Shown in pieces: positions 31,001-40,001 of a DNA stretch of 64,000 nucleotides. Each line of letters opens with the position of its first letter. Within the stretch, counting starts at the first letter, position 1. The position numbers and the translations under genes are program-made. The notes beneath the pieces are model-generated. The model did no database searches and had not been told where the DNA came from. It saw only the letters and a program-made list of their open reading frames with translations. Source of the stretch: Histomonas meleagridis (Eukaryota > Parabasalia > Tritrichomonadida > Dientamoebidae); the NCBI GenBank assembly GCA_020186115.1, contig WSYJ01000149.1, forward strand, positions 558,001 through 622,000, written 5' to 3'.

Positions 31001-33098
31001 AACAAGGATTTTTATAGATTAAACCATTCGCTGCTAATAATTGAACAATTGTTTCAAATATATTATCAGATGGTGAATTTTCATATACATTTTTTATTGC
31101 ATTTTCGATACATAATTGTTCTTCATCATTTAATAAATGAATATTTGATATTAAAACTAAAAATGATAATGAATTATATAAAAATGTTTTTGAGTTTTTC
31201 GTTGTGTCTAATGTTAAAAACGCTTTGAATATGATCGGAGTTAATGATTCATATTGTAGTGCTAAATTACGTCGATGTGTAATAGATTCATTAATTTTAT
31301 TTAAAACGTCTGAGACTAAATCAATATAATCAATATCAGGGAAATAATTACAAGCATTTTCAACCAAACGAATAATGATTTTAAGTAAATTATGATCAAA
31401 TTCAACTTGCTCTGAATTTGTTAAATATGTTAATGTTTGATCTAAAACAAATGATCGAAGTGGTACCTCGAAAACTAAAGAAAGAAATGAACAACTAAAA
31501 AAATAATCATTAAAAAAACATATTAACATTGACTTTTCTAGGAATATATGTGAGATAAAATTTAAAATTCCTGTTCGTGCTATTTCAATACTTTTATTAT
31601 TAGTTTCGTTACTAAATGATTGATAATATAATGCACTCGAAACTAATCCATGTGCTAAAGATATTCGTGCATCATTTAAATCGGGAAGTATTTGATGATT
31701 TGCTATGATCCTATGTAATGTTTCAGTAAATAATAATGGATATGGCATTAACCTATGTAAGATCTCTTCGATATAATTCTGTGATATATTTAATATTAAT
31801 TCAAGTGAATAATATCGAATTGAATTTAGATGATCAAAGTTTTTACATGGATAAAATACTGTGATTTCTGGATTAAATAAAATTGGATTCATTAATAAAT
31901 CAAAATTAACTTCTCCAATTGAATCAGGCGGAAATAATTTACATAAATAAAAAAAAGATGCATAGAAATCAAAAATATGTATTGGTCGTTCACTAGTTTT
32001 GATTTTAAGCAATTCAATAAAATTTGCGATAATCATTTTCATATGTTCTTTGTTCTTTGAACATTGAGCAATAATTGTAAACTTTGAGATAATTGAATCA
32101 TGCATTAATTCATTAAATGTATTAGTTTTAGGTATTTCAATGTTTTGTGATATTTCTAACCCATTTGGAAATGTGTTTTTTTGGATTTTAAAGTTAAATT
32201 CATTGTTTTTCTCTTTAGGAAGTTCAATGAAATTTGGATCTGTTGAATCAAAAGGTATATCATTAATAACAGGCTGTAAACTAATACAATCAAGAAGTTC
32301 AATTGGAACACGCGATAAAAAAGCAGACGTAAAATTAATTGATACAAGTTTTAAAAAATCTGGAATATATGGAAAAATAGTATAATTCGATTGTAATAAA
32401 GATTGAAAAGTAATTGTTACAAGTTTTTGTGCAACAGTTTCAGGGAGATCAAGTTGCGATAAATATCGAAAAAAATTATCAGTGATCTTTGGATTTGATA
32501 AATAATTGTTATATACCCATTTTGCTGCATTTGGTAAGATCTCATAACACTGTTCTGGAATAACACGGCCTCGTTCGAAAAATAAGTAGATTGCTGATAG
32601 AAATCCATCAAATGCTTTAAAATTTTCATTGCTAAAAAATGTTGAATATATTTGTGTATATGCTGAAACAGAAATTAATTTTATTTGTTCCGAATTCCCA
32701 TAATTCCAAATGGTAACTAACGCAGATAATAAATCTATGATTGTGGTATCAACTGAAATTGAATCTCCATATGCAATATTCCATGCTAAATATGTAAGAA
32801 ATGTAAATGATGAAGCATATATGTAAGTGTTTTTATTCATTTTTCTAATTAAATCATCAAGAAAATTTGGAAAAAATGGAAAAGCAAATGAATGATTAAG
32901 AAGTGTTGTTTTGATATCTAAGCCTTTTTCTAAATCTGATGAAATAGATTGTAACTCTTTTTTATTATACAATGGAAATTTGATTGATGCAAAAATTTTT
33001 TGATTTACCAACACATCAGGAACTGATATTTTTCCGACTGTTTGAATAAATTTTAAGATTTCAACACATATTTCTTTTTGGTTAAGAAGCTTCTTCAT
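28065..33098 (-). CDS. Large ConA-like/armadillo protein, BEACH-family relative lacking BEACH
   Basis: 1677 residues. Long alpha-helical armadillo-like flanks surround a beta-rich segment at about residues 830-1015 (SVFWVHHDTTIPLYKPKILHLI, then ETYGNLKVEIPNKEWILIHF, SLFKVSINL and CFIGGI). The hydrophobic strand pattern with a W-I-L-I-H-F edge and a closing 'LFDNGPCF...SLNSCLFFYQPK' matches the concanavalin-A-like lectin module in the middle of neurobeachin/LvsA-type proteins. Those proteins end in PH-BEACH-WD40; this one stops about 660 residues after the module with no BEACH sequence. Either it is a lineage-specific BEACH-less scaffold or a distantly related family. The start ATG (33098) lies 52 bp from the divergent ICMT gene. 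Likely a membrane-traffic scaffold. Confidence 0.6.
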   Translation of the reverse strand: MKKLLNQKEICVEILKFIQTVGKISVPDVLVNQKIFASIKFPLYNKKELQSISSDLEKGLDIKTTLLNHSFAFPFFPNFLDDLIRKMNKNTYIYASSFTFLTYLAWNIAYGDSISVDTTIIDLLSALVTIWNYGNSEQIKLISVSAYTQIYSTFFSNENFKAFDGFLSAIYLFFERGRVIPEQCYEILPNAAKWVYNNYLSNPKITDNFFRYLSQLDLPETVAQKLVTITFQSLLQSNYTIFPYIPDFLKLVSINFTSAFLSRVPIELLDCISLQPVINDIPFDSTDPNFIELPKEKNNEFNFKIQKNTFPNGLEISQNIEIPKTNTFNELMHDSIISKFTIIAQCSKNKEHMKMIIANFIELLKIKTSERPIHIFDFYASFFYLCKLFPPDSIGEVNFDLLMNPILFNPEITVFYPCKNFDHLNSIRYYSLELILNISQNYIEEILHRLMPYPLLFTETLHRIIANHQILPDLNDARISLAHGLVSSALYYQSFSNETNNKSIEIARTGILNFISHIFLEKSMLICFFNDYFFSCSFLSLVFEVPLRSFVLDQTLTYLTNSEQVEFDHNLLKIIIRLVENACNYFPDIDYIDLVSDVLNKINESITHRRNLALQYESLTPIIFKAFLTLDTTKNSKTFLYNSLSFLVLISNIHLLNDEEQLCIENAIKNVYENSPSDNIFETIVQLLAANGLIYKNPCFYIRQPKILTTFLTIFENTPKLIDVLQFINDLCSFSPHNCISCHLDHIDLWLLNFIYKNINNDKVNEYIIICLKIIVKISSLISSIEVIKKFNTLLKPINNSNELSYYYIDIFNSLNSIVNNSKIQPSVTIPLSPEYIISISGLNSTHLESFHSVFWVHHDTTIPLYKPKILHLIESTKSIEVSLFSNQVNIYQNNGEYETYGNLKVEIPNKEWILIHFSYEPSNKIGESLFKVSINLSHFEEIIIPTMKWKQKTLINCFIGGITNDSITPEFPSLITCFGMFSSLDDVTLQSLFDNGPCFNKLISLNSCLFFYQPKVNDNNYYFKPFTNGDFKLTNYCSHETFHNSFVDVLIHSFKLKNLIPLFDLIPLKTTKNELVPHFAETILSLFSTLFNESDEAQIFFIEYKGFDLILNSLLKLPSNYRNYNLYLNLFNLLESLNYIELQNKLINDILINYNLWIDIEAENHLRILRHWSRYLFPTYLPKITTNIIELIIALRIFYFYDNKFNVKNVKRNSKLNISECRSIILSICRTMPFYNDSFKYLIGELLNLSEIHQIKDLLSFLLVQISTDLTFINDLKDFIESINLLVSLLNLLDDEINCLIFKIFHQLNQSNLIDNNKMYEHIYLIFYILQKDFIQEKFFKSLTQLMLNEKFYELLPICFWIASYITNDDLINDFIDRLEPNIKYSTNPIWSIWVIILISKIKNERIKEKLILFLILSENEYYKVTFTMFDIILDNYLNINPTEIKESYLHLFYCSLFSGSIESNEKNLDLFFSLSKEFIFFQKNNKQNKAFHEQFKTKTNKINNTKNIKFITLPMIINYLFDEISKPKKRYFGLRIISYNNWIDFPNAIECMNAFLQYNVSIEKYLIFDLIICYFANKIDKKEVENHLKQLKEKNCELIEYQSFIKCMKNEVGASIDLLNNFAEQKIDDQVLPQQVNKYIVSLMEKKDDFLISEKNDILRSYVIKTVDEFIDIYC

Positions 33099-33150
33099 GC
33101 TTCCACAAAGGCCGTTTATGATAGCATTCCAAAACGAACGTTAAAGAAAC
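33099..33150. promoter_or_regulatory. 52-bp bidirectional promoter
   Basis: All the DNA between two divergent ATGs. It contains GGCCGTTTATG (about 33111-33121) and GAACGTTAAAG (about 33137-33147), one box near each gene. With such a short space, the 5' leaders must be only a few nucleotides. Confidence 0.6.
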
Positions 33151-33738
33151 ATGGAATGGTATATTCCAATCATTATCCAATTTGCAATATTATTTGTAAT
33201 TCTAATTTTTTATCACACAATGGAATATATCATATCAAAAAAATTTCATCCAAATCATACAACTCTTGCAAATTGTTTGGTTACACCATATTCAATTATT
33301 GCATACTTGATAAGTTTTGCTGAATATGGCGTTGAAAGATATTTTTGGGAATATAAATCAAATTTAAAATCACCAGTCATTTGGATTGGTGTGGTTCTTG
33401 TAATAATTGGATTAATCATTAGATTTAAAGCAATGTATACAGCAGGAATGTCATTTACTCATGACGTTGCTTATGAAAAAGTAGATGAACATGTTTTAAT
33501 TACAACAGGGTTATATAAATATATTCGACATCCTGGATATCTTGGATTTATTATATTTGCTCCTGCAACACAATTTATACTCATAAATCCAGGATCCGCA
33601 GTTTTATTCTTTGTTGTTCTTTGGTTTTTCTTTAAGATTCGCATTCATGATGAAGAAAAAGCATTAGTTCAATTTTTTGGTAATGATTATGTTGAATATA
33701 AAAAGAATACAAGAACGTGGATCCCATTCATCAAGTAA
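33151..33738 (+). CDS. ICMT: Isoprenylcysteine carboxyl methyltransferase
   Basis: 195 residues with several transmembrane segments. The enzyme methylates the C-terminal prenylcysteine of CaaX proteins (Ras/Rho-type GTPases, lamins) in the ER membrane using S-adenosylmethionine. The C-terminal signature is complete: HVLITTGLYKYIRHPGYLG, QFILINPGSAVLFF, RIHDEEKALVQFFGNDYVEY. Length agrees with yeast Ste14 and bacterial-type ICMTs. The start is ATG 33151. Confidence 0.95.
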   Translation: MEWYIPIIIQFAILFVILIFYHTMEYIISKKFHPNHTTLANCLVTPYSIIAYLISFAEYGVERYFWEYKSNLKSPVIWIGVVLVIIGLIIRFKAMYTAGMSFTHDVAYEKVDEHVLITTGLYKYIRHPGYLGFIIFAPATQFILINPGSAVLFFVVLWFFFKIRIHDEEKALVQFFGNDYVEYKKNTRTWIPFIK

Positions 33739-33830
33739 TTGTAAATAGTAAAGTTAAACTTTTATGTAAAAAATAAGATTTTATTTTCCATATTTCTAAA
33801 TCTACTCTAATAAATTTTTGGTATAGAATT

Positions 33831-34109
33831 TTAGTATGGAAAATTATTTGCACGTTTGAAGTTTTCAACATCAGCATCAATTTCATCGCGATCATGAACT
33901 TTATTTCCTGGTGGAGCTTGAGCGATGTCCCTCTTCCACTGGTCAACGGGTGGCTGTTCAAAATCTGGTTGGATTCCGCTTTGGACCAGAACGTCATATT
34001 CTGTTCTTGCCGCAAGAAGTTGATCTCTGTGTTCGTATATTGGATTTATTCTTTCATACCTCTTCTTACGTCTTGCACTCATTCTATGTCCGCCAGCTGC
34101 TCTTCCCAT
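33831..34109 (-). CDS. Small conserved-looking basic protein, unknown
   Basis: 92 residues: a Gly/Arg/Lys-rich N-terminus (MGRAAGGHRMSARRKKRYE) followed by a charged helical part ending FKRANNFPY. Codon choice is GC-richer than the surroundings, as in highly expressed genes here. The start ATG at 34109 has a TCGGGCGTTATTTC box about 30-45 bp upstream. The basic head suggests RNA or ribosome association, but I do not recognise the family. The stop is followed by A (TAAA). Confidence 0.65.
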   Translation of the reverse strand: MGRAAGGHRMSARRKKRYERINPIYEHRDQLLAARTEYDVLVQSGIQPDFEQPPVDQWKRDIAQAPPGNKVHDRDEIDADVENFKRANNFPY

Positions 34110-34203
34110 TTTGGAGAAATGTAGGAAATTTTGGTCGTGGTCGGGCGTTATTTCACATCAAATTTCATAAAATAATTTCATATCACATGTCTTTAAGTTT
34201 TTG

Positions 34204-34473
34204 ATGAGTGACAAAAAAAACTTTTCTAAGTGCTCAAAGTCTGCAGTTTCCAATATAATTACTGGTGTGAAAGAAATTTATGAACCTTTGCCAAGGGCAG
34301 TAATTTCTTTGTATCAAATCGCTGATATTTATGATAATTCAATTCAAACAATTGAATCATCAGAAGAAAAAAGTGATAAATTACTCTCTGAAATGACAGA
34401 TATAATAGATGATTTCCAAAAGCGTTTTAAAGAAATTCTTTCTCAATCGCAATTACTTGACATCAAAAATTAG
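34204..34473 (+). CDS. Small alpha-helical protein, unknown
   Basis: 89 residues from ATG 34204; the frame also has a TTG just before. Composition suggests a helical bundle or coiled coil: heptad-like SIQTIESSEEKSDKLLSEM and IIDDFQKRFKEILSQ. It is divergent from the small basic protein gene, sharing a 94-bp spacer. No family was recognised; a subunit of a tethering or kinetochore-type coiled-coil complex would be consistent with its size but is speculation. Confidence 0.5.
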   Translation: MSDKKNFSKCSKSAVSNIITGVKEIYEPLPRAVISLYQIADIYDNSIQTIESSEEKSDKLLSEMTDIIDDFQKRFKEILSQSQLLDIKN

Positions 34474-34790
34474 AAGAATGAATCTATTTAATCACACAAA
34501 AATTAGCTTGAAAGCATCATGTAATTCTACTTTATATAATTTATGTTTACTCCAGTTTTTTTTTAATAAATTAATTTCGTAACAATTTTTATCTTTATTT
34601 CTCATAAATTTTTGTTACTCACAACTATGTTATCCGGTACGACATTACACTTATCATAATCTTTGTTCTTATTTTTGAATTTTGATAAATAATAATTTTT
34701 CACATTTCTGAATTTTTTATATTTTTTACTGTTTTAGCAAATCAAAATATGGAATTTATTGAAAGATGTCTGAAAATGTGACTTTTTTAT
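34474..34790. other. intergenic, convergent 3' ends
   Basis: AT-rich, nothing recognised. Confidence 0.4.
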
Positions 34791-35420
34791 TTAGTCTGTC
34801 TTAGCTTTTTCTCCTTGTGGTGCTGGTTGACCTTGTTGACCTTGCTGTGCCTGTGGGGCTCCCATTCCGCCTTGTCTGAAGAACATCATGATAAGCATTG
34901 GGAGCATTGGAAGGAAAGATTGTAAAAGACTTGGCTTCTTCTGTGGGATTTCCTTGATAAGGCGATAGATTGTGAATCCTTCGTTTTGATAGACAATAAG
35001 TTGTGCTGTATACTGATCGAGAATGTTAATTGAGTAACGAAGATTTTCTGTGGTTTTGCCATGGGATGACTTCATTCCATCAACACCTGATTTGAAGGTA
35101 AATGTAGAAACTTCTTCGAAGTTTTCGGCTTCACTTTCAGAAATTGAGAACGTGAAAGTTGTATTATCATCTGTGGGTGAAATGAGAATTTTATTTAATG
35201 GAGTAGCAACACCATCTTCATCTTCGCCAATTAGATCTCCAATAAGTGATCCAATTTCACTGCCTGATGATAATTCTAAAGAATAAACTTTAATTTCTTC
35301 TTCTTTTTCTTCGCCATCAGTACCAACTGGAACTGCTGTTATGTTCCAATTGCCTTCAAAAAATGATGTGTAGTTGAAATCAGCCTTTGCTAATGCAATG
35401 AAGGAAAGTAAAACCAACAT
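34791..35420 (-). CDS. Predicted secretory-pathway membrane protein with signal peptide
   Basis: 209 residues if started at ATG 35420, which gives a clear signal peptide (MLVLLSFIALAKA) followed by FNYTSFFEGNWNITAV, a lumenal beta-rich domain with sequons. The frame remains open upstream to a GTG at 35507 and an ATG at 35495, but that extension would bury the signal peptide. A hydrophobic segment near the C-terminus (SFLPMLPMLIMMFF) and a Gln/Pro/Gly-rich cytoplasmic-type tail (GAPQAQQGQQGQPAPQGEK) follow. Layout resembles small ER-resident proteins such as EMC7/EMC10 subunits, but identity is not established. Highly expressed-type codon use (TTG, AAG, ATC). Confidence 0.65.
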   Translation of the reverse strand: MLVLLSFIALAKADFNYTSFFEGNWNITAVPVGTDGEEKEEEIKVYSLELSSGSEIGSLIGDLIGEDEDGVATPLNKILISPTDDNTTFTFSISESEAENFEEVSTFTFKSGVDGMKSSHGKTTENLRYSINILDQYTAQLIVYQNEGFTIYRLIKEIPQKKPSLLQSFLPMLPMLIMMFFRQGGMGAPQAQQGQQGQPAPQGEKAKTD

Positions 35421-35507
35421 TGGATTGGCCAAATATGCTGCGTCACTTTTACACAAAGTTTTGAAAATATCACCGCAAATATGTTCTTTCAGCATTTCTC
35501 CGAACAC

Positions 35508-36272
35508 AAAAAAAAAGTTAGGCCATTAGTCATATCTAGAAATATACGACTTTTAATTACTTTATTATCTAAACCAAAAATAATCTCATGAGATTATAAT
35601 TGTAAAATCATTTATTTTTTTTAAACATGTGTTTTTGAACAATTACTGTGATACCATTTATGTAATGTTAATACATTGAAATTATTTGTTTCAGTTACTG
35701 TGTTTTGATACGAATACAAAGAAATGGATGACAATTTGCATTGAATCCACAGCTAATTGAATACATATTAGCGGAAGATTTAGTTCAGATAGATATTATA
35801 ACAAAATACGCAGAACAAATTCGGCATTTCGAACTTCATTGTTTCGAAACCAACCAATCCACCAGCTCAACAATTAGGCCTAATAATAAGGTTCAGTCGG
35901 CTCTTTAAGAAGACATCATTCAACGTCATTCGGTGACAACTGTGCACATGTCGGAAGCATAATAATGGGTTCATTCAGATCATTAAGAAGTCTACCAATG
36001 CATTGGTAACGATATCGTTGTCTGGTCAACACTTGTATTACAATTTGGTGTAAAATGCGTTCAAGCATTAATTTTAACAAACAGTTACACAAACATTTCC
36101 AAAACTATTATCAACTTACAATGTTTAACTCATTTTATTTTTAAATTGAAGCGAAATTTGTTTATTATTAGATCATTCTTGATTATTCATTATATAATAC
36201 ATATTATTCTGCTTTTTATATTATTCTTTATAATGAAGAAAAACGAATAAAAATAAAAATAAAGAAACAGAA
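35508..36272. other. intergenic, possible decayed sequence
   Basis: AT-rich first half; 35740-36060 is less AT-rich and may be decayed coding sequence, but no frame gives a recognisable product. Confidence 0.35.
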
Positions 36273-36503
36273 GAAATTCTTCTAATTGTAATTGTTTGTA
36301 TTGTAATTATTTTTATGATTTCACTTCTTATTATCTTTTTAATTTATGATCATCAAACTAAACGAAATAGTGTTTTAAGTTATCAATAAAATGAAAATGC
36401 AAATGCAATAAATAACAATATTAATACGGAAAATGTTATTAATTTATCTCATTTTGAAAAGTATCCATTTGCTAAAGATTTTGAAGAAAACGATCTTGTA
36501 TGA
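36273..36503 (+). pseudogene. C-terminal fragment of a BspA-like surface protein
   Basis: An open stretch reads EILLIVIVCIVIIFMISLLI, a transmembrane segment, then KRNSVLSYQ, a TAA, and in the same frame NINTENVINLSHFEKYPFAKDFEEND before TGA at 36501-36503. The tail motif PFAKDF matches the tail of the intact BspA-like gene at 57906-60143 (DPFAKDF). It has no repeat domain and an internal stop, so it is a relic of that family. Confidence 0.6.
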
Positions 36504-36649
36504 AAATTTAATGTTTCTATTGCATATCTATAATAAACATATAAAAATTTAATGGAAGGAAACATAAAATTTGCCAAATAACAAAAATGTTTGTATTTAA
36601 TAAATTAATAAATAAACAAAAAATTATTTTGTTCTTAAAATATGTTTAT

Positions 36650-37532
36650 TTAGATCTGACATATAAATTTTTCTTCTTTGAAATCGTTTGCAAATGGATC
36701 TTCTTCAATATTTGAATTATTAATACCAACTGAAAATGTATTATCGATTTCATTAATTTTATTATTATTTTCTTCTGAAATGTTCATTTCTTCTTCATTT
36801 AGTTTTCGCTTCTCATTTTGATATTTAATCATAAAATTTATTATTATCATTACAAACACAATAATTATTACAATTATAATAACAATTATAATGATAATTA
36901 ATGTATTATTATCATTAGTGTTTATTATCATTAGTGTTTATTATTACATCTTCGATATAAGAAATATAAAAGAAATTCGAATAATAAGTAAAATATTATA
37001 AATAATATATAAAATCGACATAAATATATTTAGTTTCAGATTCGATGAAAGTAATTGAATAAGATTTTAAGAACGTATAATAATAAATTGATAAAGTTTT
37101 TATAAACGATAAAGAATAAGTTAAAGTATAAGGATTAACGAAAGTAAAATTCATTGAAAATGTATTAACGTAAGTATTTGAATCAAAATTATTTTTTGAT
37201 TTCGTAAATGTATTCGATTTGATAAATGTATTACTAATTGTAAATGTATTTAAATTGGTGAATGTATCACTTTGTGTGAATGTGAATGTGAGTGTTGGTG
37301 GGAGACATTCGTCAAGTGTTGTTCCCTTAGTAGCATTCATATTTCCAAATGTTCCATTTTGATATGTTTCTATTGTCATAACTGTTGTCGCATTTATATT
37401 AACAAATGCATCATTTTGTATTTCTAGTGAAGTTCCTTTATTAAAATGAATACATTGAAGTGATGTACAATTAGTAAATGCACATGAATTTATATAATGT
37501 ACATTTTCACCAATAAAAATTGTTTCTAAACG
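36650..37532 (-). pseudogene. Truncated, frameshifted BspA-like surface protein
   Basis: The minus strand from 37532 is open to 36996 and reads one LRR_5 repeat (LETIFIGENVHYINSCAF) and the Thr/Ser-rich stalk (NTFTISNTFIKSNTFTKS). A second frame (36931-36650), offset by one, supplies a poly-Ile/Val transmembrane segment and a tail ending SNIEEDPFANDFKEE. The order repeat, stalk, membrane segment, DPF tail is that of the intact gene at 57906-60143. The upstream TGA at 37535-37533 and the internal frameshift show it is broken. Only the last repeat survives. Confidence 0.7.
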
Positions 37533-37787
37533 TCATCATTTTCACAATTCGAATATTCAAAACTCCCCTAAACATCAAATAATTGAAGTTTGATAAACTT
37601 TTAGAAAAATTTGAATAGAATAGAAAAAGTTGAGACGTAAAGTCAAAAAACTGAGTCATAATGAGGTGCAAGAAATATAACAAAGTTTGATTAATTATGA
37701 AAAAATTAACAAGAGGAAAATTAACAGTAAGAATGGTTTTACAAGAAGTTTTATGAAGTATTTAAAAAAATGATTTAAATAACAATT

Positions 37788-38837
37788 TTATTCATTTAAA
37801 TTAATTTTTAATGTATTAAGGAAATTTTCCATTTGTGTTTGTTTTACAGGGTGCTTAATTCTATAAAACATTCCTTTATACGAAGCACCAGTTTCTTCAC
37901 ATCTTTTTTCTATTTCTGGTATTATTCTATCTATTTTACTTCTATCATTTAACTTTCTAAATGAAAGTGACTTCAATGTATATTCGACACATTCTGCCAA
38001 ATCGAACAGCGAATTATTTAACAATTCAATCATATTATCAACAATCAAAGGCACAAGTACTTTAATATGCTCAGGTTTAAAAACTAATGACTCAAGCATA
38101 AAATACAAAAAATGTGAACAATCATTCATATTAATATCATTCTTAGCAAGTTTTGGAAGTAACAAAAAAAATATTGGTAACATTTGGTTCCGGATATCAT
38201 CTAAAGAAAGAGGTTCAAGAAGATGAGAAAATGCATACGCATAAAAACAAATGGATTTCTCTTTCTCGTTGGAACATTTCTCGCTCATAACTTTAAGGAA
38301 ACGTCGGAATTCATTTCTTTTATCTTCGATTTGAATAAGGATTTCTTGTGAATAAAGTTGCAAAAAATGACTTCGAACACGCGTGTCACTAATGCTTTCA
38401 GTAAGTTGGTTAAGGCAGCGACAAGGATCAAAATCTTTGGGGAGTGGTTGATTAAGTAATTCTGTAATGTCTTCTTCTTCTTCAAATGATTCATCCTCTT
38501 CTTCATTGGGTTCTATGGCTTTCTTTGGTAATTCTTCTTCCTTTGTGAATTGATCTTTTTCGGTAATTAATGATGGTTCTTCTTTTAATTCTTCTATTTT
38601 TTTGAGTTCTTTTTTCGCTTGTTGTTCTTCGTATTCTTCACGAATTTGCTTTTCTTCATTTTCTTTTTCAATGCGTATTTCGGAAATACGATTTACATAA
38701 GATTCAAAATCAACTTTTGGAAAATGCTGTTCTTTATGTTTTTTTGTTTTTCTTTGAAATTTGCGTCCAGGTGGTAGGATAGCCTGAATTGGTATTTGCT
38801 TCTTTGGATTTTTTAAAAGATAAAGTTCTCCTATCAT
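37788..38837 (-). CDS. Coiled-coil/acidic protein with helical C-terminal domain, unknown
   Basis: 349 residues. The N-terminus is basic (LPPGRKFQRKTKKHKEQHF). Residues about 50-135 are a highly charged coiled coil and acidic run (KENEEKQIREEYEEQQAKK, EEEDESFEEEED). The C-terminal 200 residues are a compact helical domain (FLKVMSEKC, SICFYAYAFSHLLEPL, MLPIFFLLLPKLAKND). The charged-coil-then-helical layout recalls RNA-export or translation factors such as Gle1 or MIF4G-type proteins, but no signature was recognised. An ACGTTTATC box lies on the plus strand at about 38849, 12 bp from the start. The stop is followed by A (TAAA). Confidence 0.6.
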   Translation of the reverse strand: MIGELYLLKNPKKQIPIQAILPPGRKFQRKTKKHKEQHFPKVDFESYVNRISEIRIEKENEEKQIREEYEEQQAKKELKKIEELKEEPSLITEKDQFTKEEELPKKAIEPNEEEDESFEEEEDITELLNQPLPKDFDPCRCLNQLTESISDTRVRSHFLQLYSQEILIQIEDKRNEFRRFLKVMSEKCSNEKEKSICFYAYAFSHLLEPLSLDDIRNQMLPIFFLLLPKLAKNDINMNDCSHFLYFMLESLVFKPEHIKVLVPLIVDNMIELLNNSLFDLAECVEYTLKSLSFRKLNDRSKIDRIIPEIEKRCEETGASYKGMFYRIKHPVKQTQMENFLNTLKINLNE

Positions 38838-39161
38838 CCCTGTGCTGGAAGACGTTTATCTGTACTTTTTGTAAAAGATACAAAATCAATTCACAATCTT
38901 TAGAAAGTTCCGAATACATATCTAAAATAAATGATTGTAAATTTAAGTGTTAACCATTGGATCAGATCAACACTAATATTTCACACCTATTCATATGGGG
39001 TTGGTATTTCAATCATTTCATGAAATGTATACTTATCGATTCTAGTGAGAGTACTCTCACATAAAAATTTGTTTAGATTTTGAATCACAGTAAGTTCTAT
39101 AAAAAAAAATTGGTTAATATTTTAATAAAAATTAAATATCAAATTCCATTCAATTCAAATT
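38838..39161. other. intergenic with ACGTTTATC box
   Basis: Promoter side of the coiled-coil protein gene and 3' side of eS1. A small inverted string TGAGAGTACTCTCA lies at about 39047-39060. No gene was seen. Confidence 0.4.
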
Positions 39162-39914
39162 TTATTGTTGTTCTGCTTTGGCTTCTTCTTCAACAGGACG
39201 TGGAACTTCGGCAGCCTTTGTAACAGCACGACCTTGGTGAAGCTTCTTGAGTTCGTCACCGCTGAAGGTTGGTGCCTTAATGACCTTAATCTTAGTAACA
39301 TAGACATTATCAACTTGCATGATAGTCTTGCACTTTTCAACAATAGCCTTTTCGATTGTTTCGTTGACAATTGTTTGGCACAATTCTGGGATTGTAGACT
39401 TTTCAATTGTCTCCTTCATGATAGCAATACAAGCATCTCTAATTTCACGCTTCTTGGATTGTTGAGCATAGCAAGCCTTCTTGTTTGGATTCAACTTCTT
39501 GGTGAAACCAATGCTAAAAGCACGAAGAATGTATCCATCTGCTGTACGAACATCAACTTGAGCATTGATGAGTGTGCGATACTTACGAAGGAGTGAAGAG
39601 AGCTTATCGTTTGTGAGTCTCATTCCAGCGAAAACAGTTAATACGTCATTATTTTGAACATCAACTGATTTCCAGCTGAACAAACGGTATGCATGAGATT
39701 GTTCGTCAACAAGGTCACCATGGGAGAGTTCGAAAACACGGTTGTTAAGGTAATCAGCTGGTGTCTTTCCACGAGCGCATTTATGTGAAACAGTGAATCC
39801 AATATCACGTTTTGAAAAGAATCCTGGGACGAAAACATGACGCCACTCCTTCTTTAAGAAGGTATCTTGCTTGATTTTCTTGGAAGCCTTTCCTTTTTGC
39901 TGAGCTTTTCCCAT
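39162..39914 (-). CDS. RPS3A: 40S ribosomal protein eS1 (S3a)
   Basis: 250 residues from ATG 39914 (MGKAQQKGKASKK). eS1 is a small-subunit protein near the mRNA exit. Family blocks seen: EWRHVFVPGFFSKRDIGFTV, NNRVFELSHGDLVDEQSHAYRLF, LRKYRTLINAQVDVRTADGY, and KIKVIKAPTF near the end. The frame extends upstream to an ATG at 39947, but those extra residues (YGRPF) are a translation of a promoter block shared with uL11 and are not part of the protein. GC-rich, highly biased codons indicate strong expression. Shares an 87-bp divergent spacer with AATF/BFR2. Confidence 0.95.
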   Translation of the reverse strand: MGKAQQKGKASKKIKQDTFLKKEWRHVFVPGFFSKRDIGFTVSHKCARGKTPADYLNNRVFELSHGDLVDEQSHAYRLFSWKSVDVQNNDVLTVFAGMRLTNDKLSSLLRKYRTLINAQVDVRTADGYILRAFSIGFTKKLNPNKKACYAQQSKKREIRDACIAIMKETIEKSTIPELCQTIVNETIEKAIVEKCKTIMQVDNVYVTKIKVIKAPTFSGDELKKLHQGRAVTKAAEVPRPVEEEAKAEQQ

Positions 39915-39917
39915 CTC

Positions 39918-39937
39918 AAAAGGCCGACCATAACCGT
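39918..39937 (-). promoter_or_regulatory. ribosomal-protein promoter block (eS1)
   Basis: Minus-strand ACGGTTATGGTCGGCCTTTT, ending 3 nt before the eS1 start codon. The same 20-mer with two changes lies at the same 3-nt spacing before uL11 (57106-57125). Its ACGGTT half fits the Myb-recognition-type M3 box and its CCTTT half the M5 box reported for T. vaginalis core promoters. Confidence 0.75.
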
Positions 39938-40001
39938 CAGAAAGCATTCAATTCAGGAGAACGTTTATCTGGGGTCGATTTGATTTGGTCGTTTAAACTT
40001 A

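Noticed and set aside
36841-36935. Poly-Ile/Val repeat tract as a separate microsatellite
   Set aside because: It encodes the transmembrane segment of the decayed BspA-like gene.
39165-39596. 143-codon frame antisense to eS1
   Set aside because: Shadow of strongly biased ribosomal protein codons.
39915-39947. N-terminal extension MLSDGYGRPFE on eS1
   Set aside because: Translated promoter block shared at DNA level with uL11; eS1 normally begins at the internal Met.
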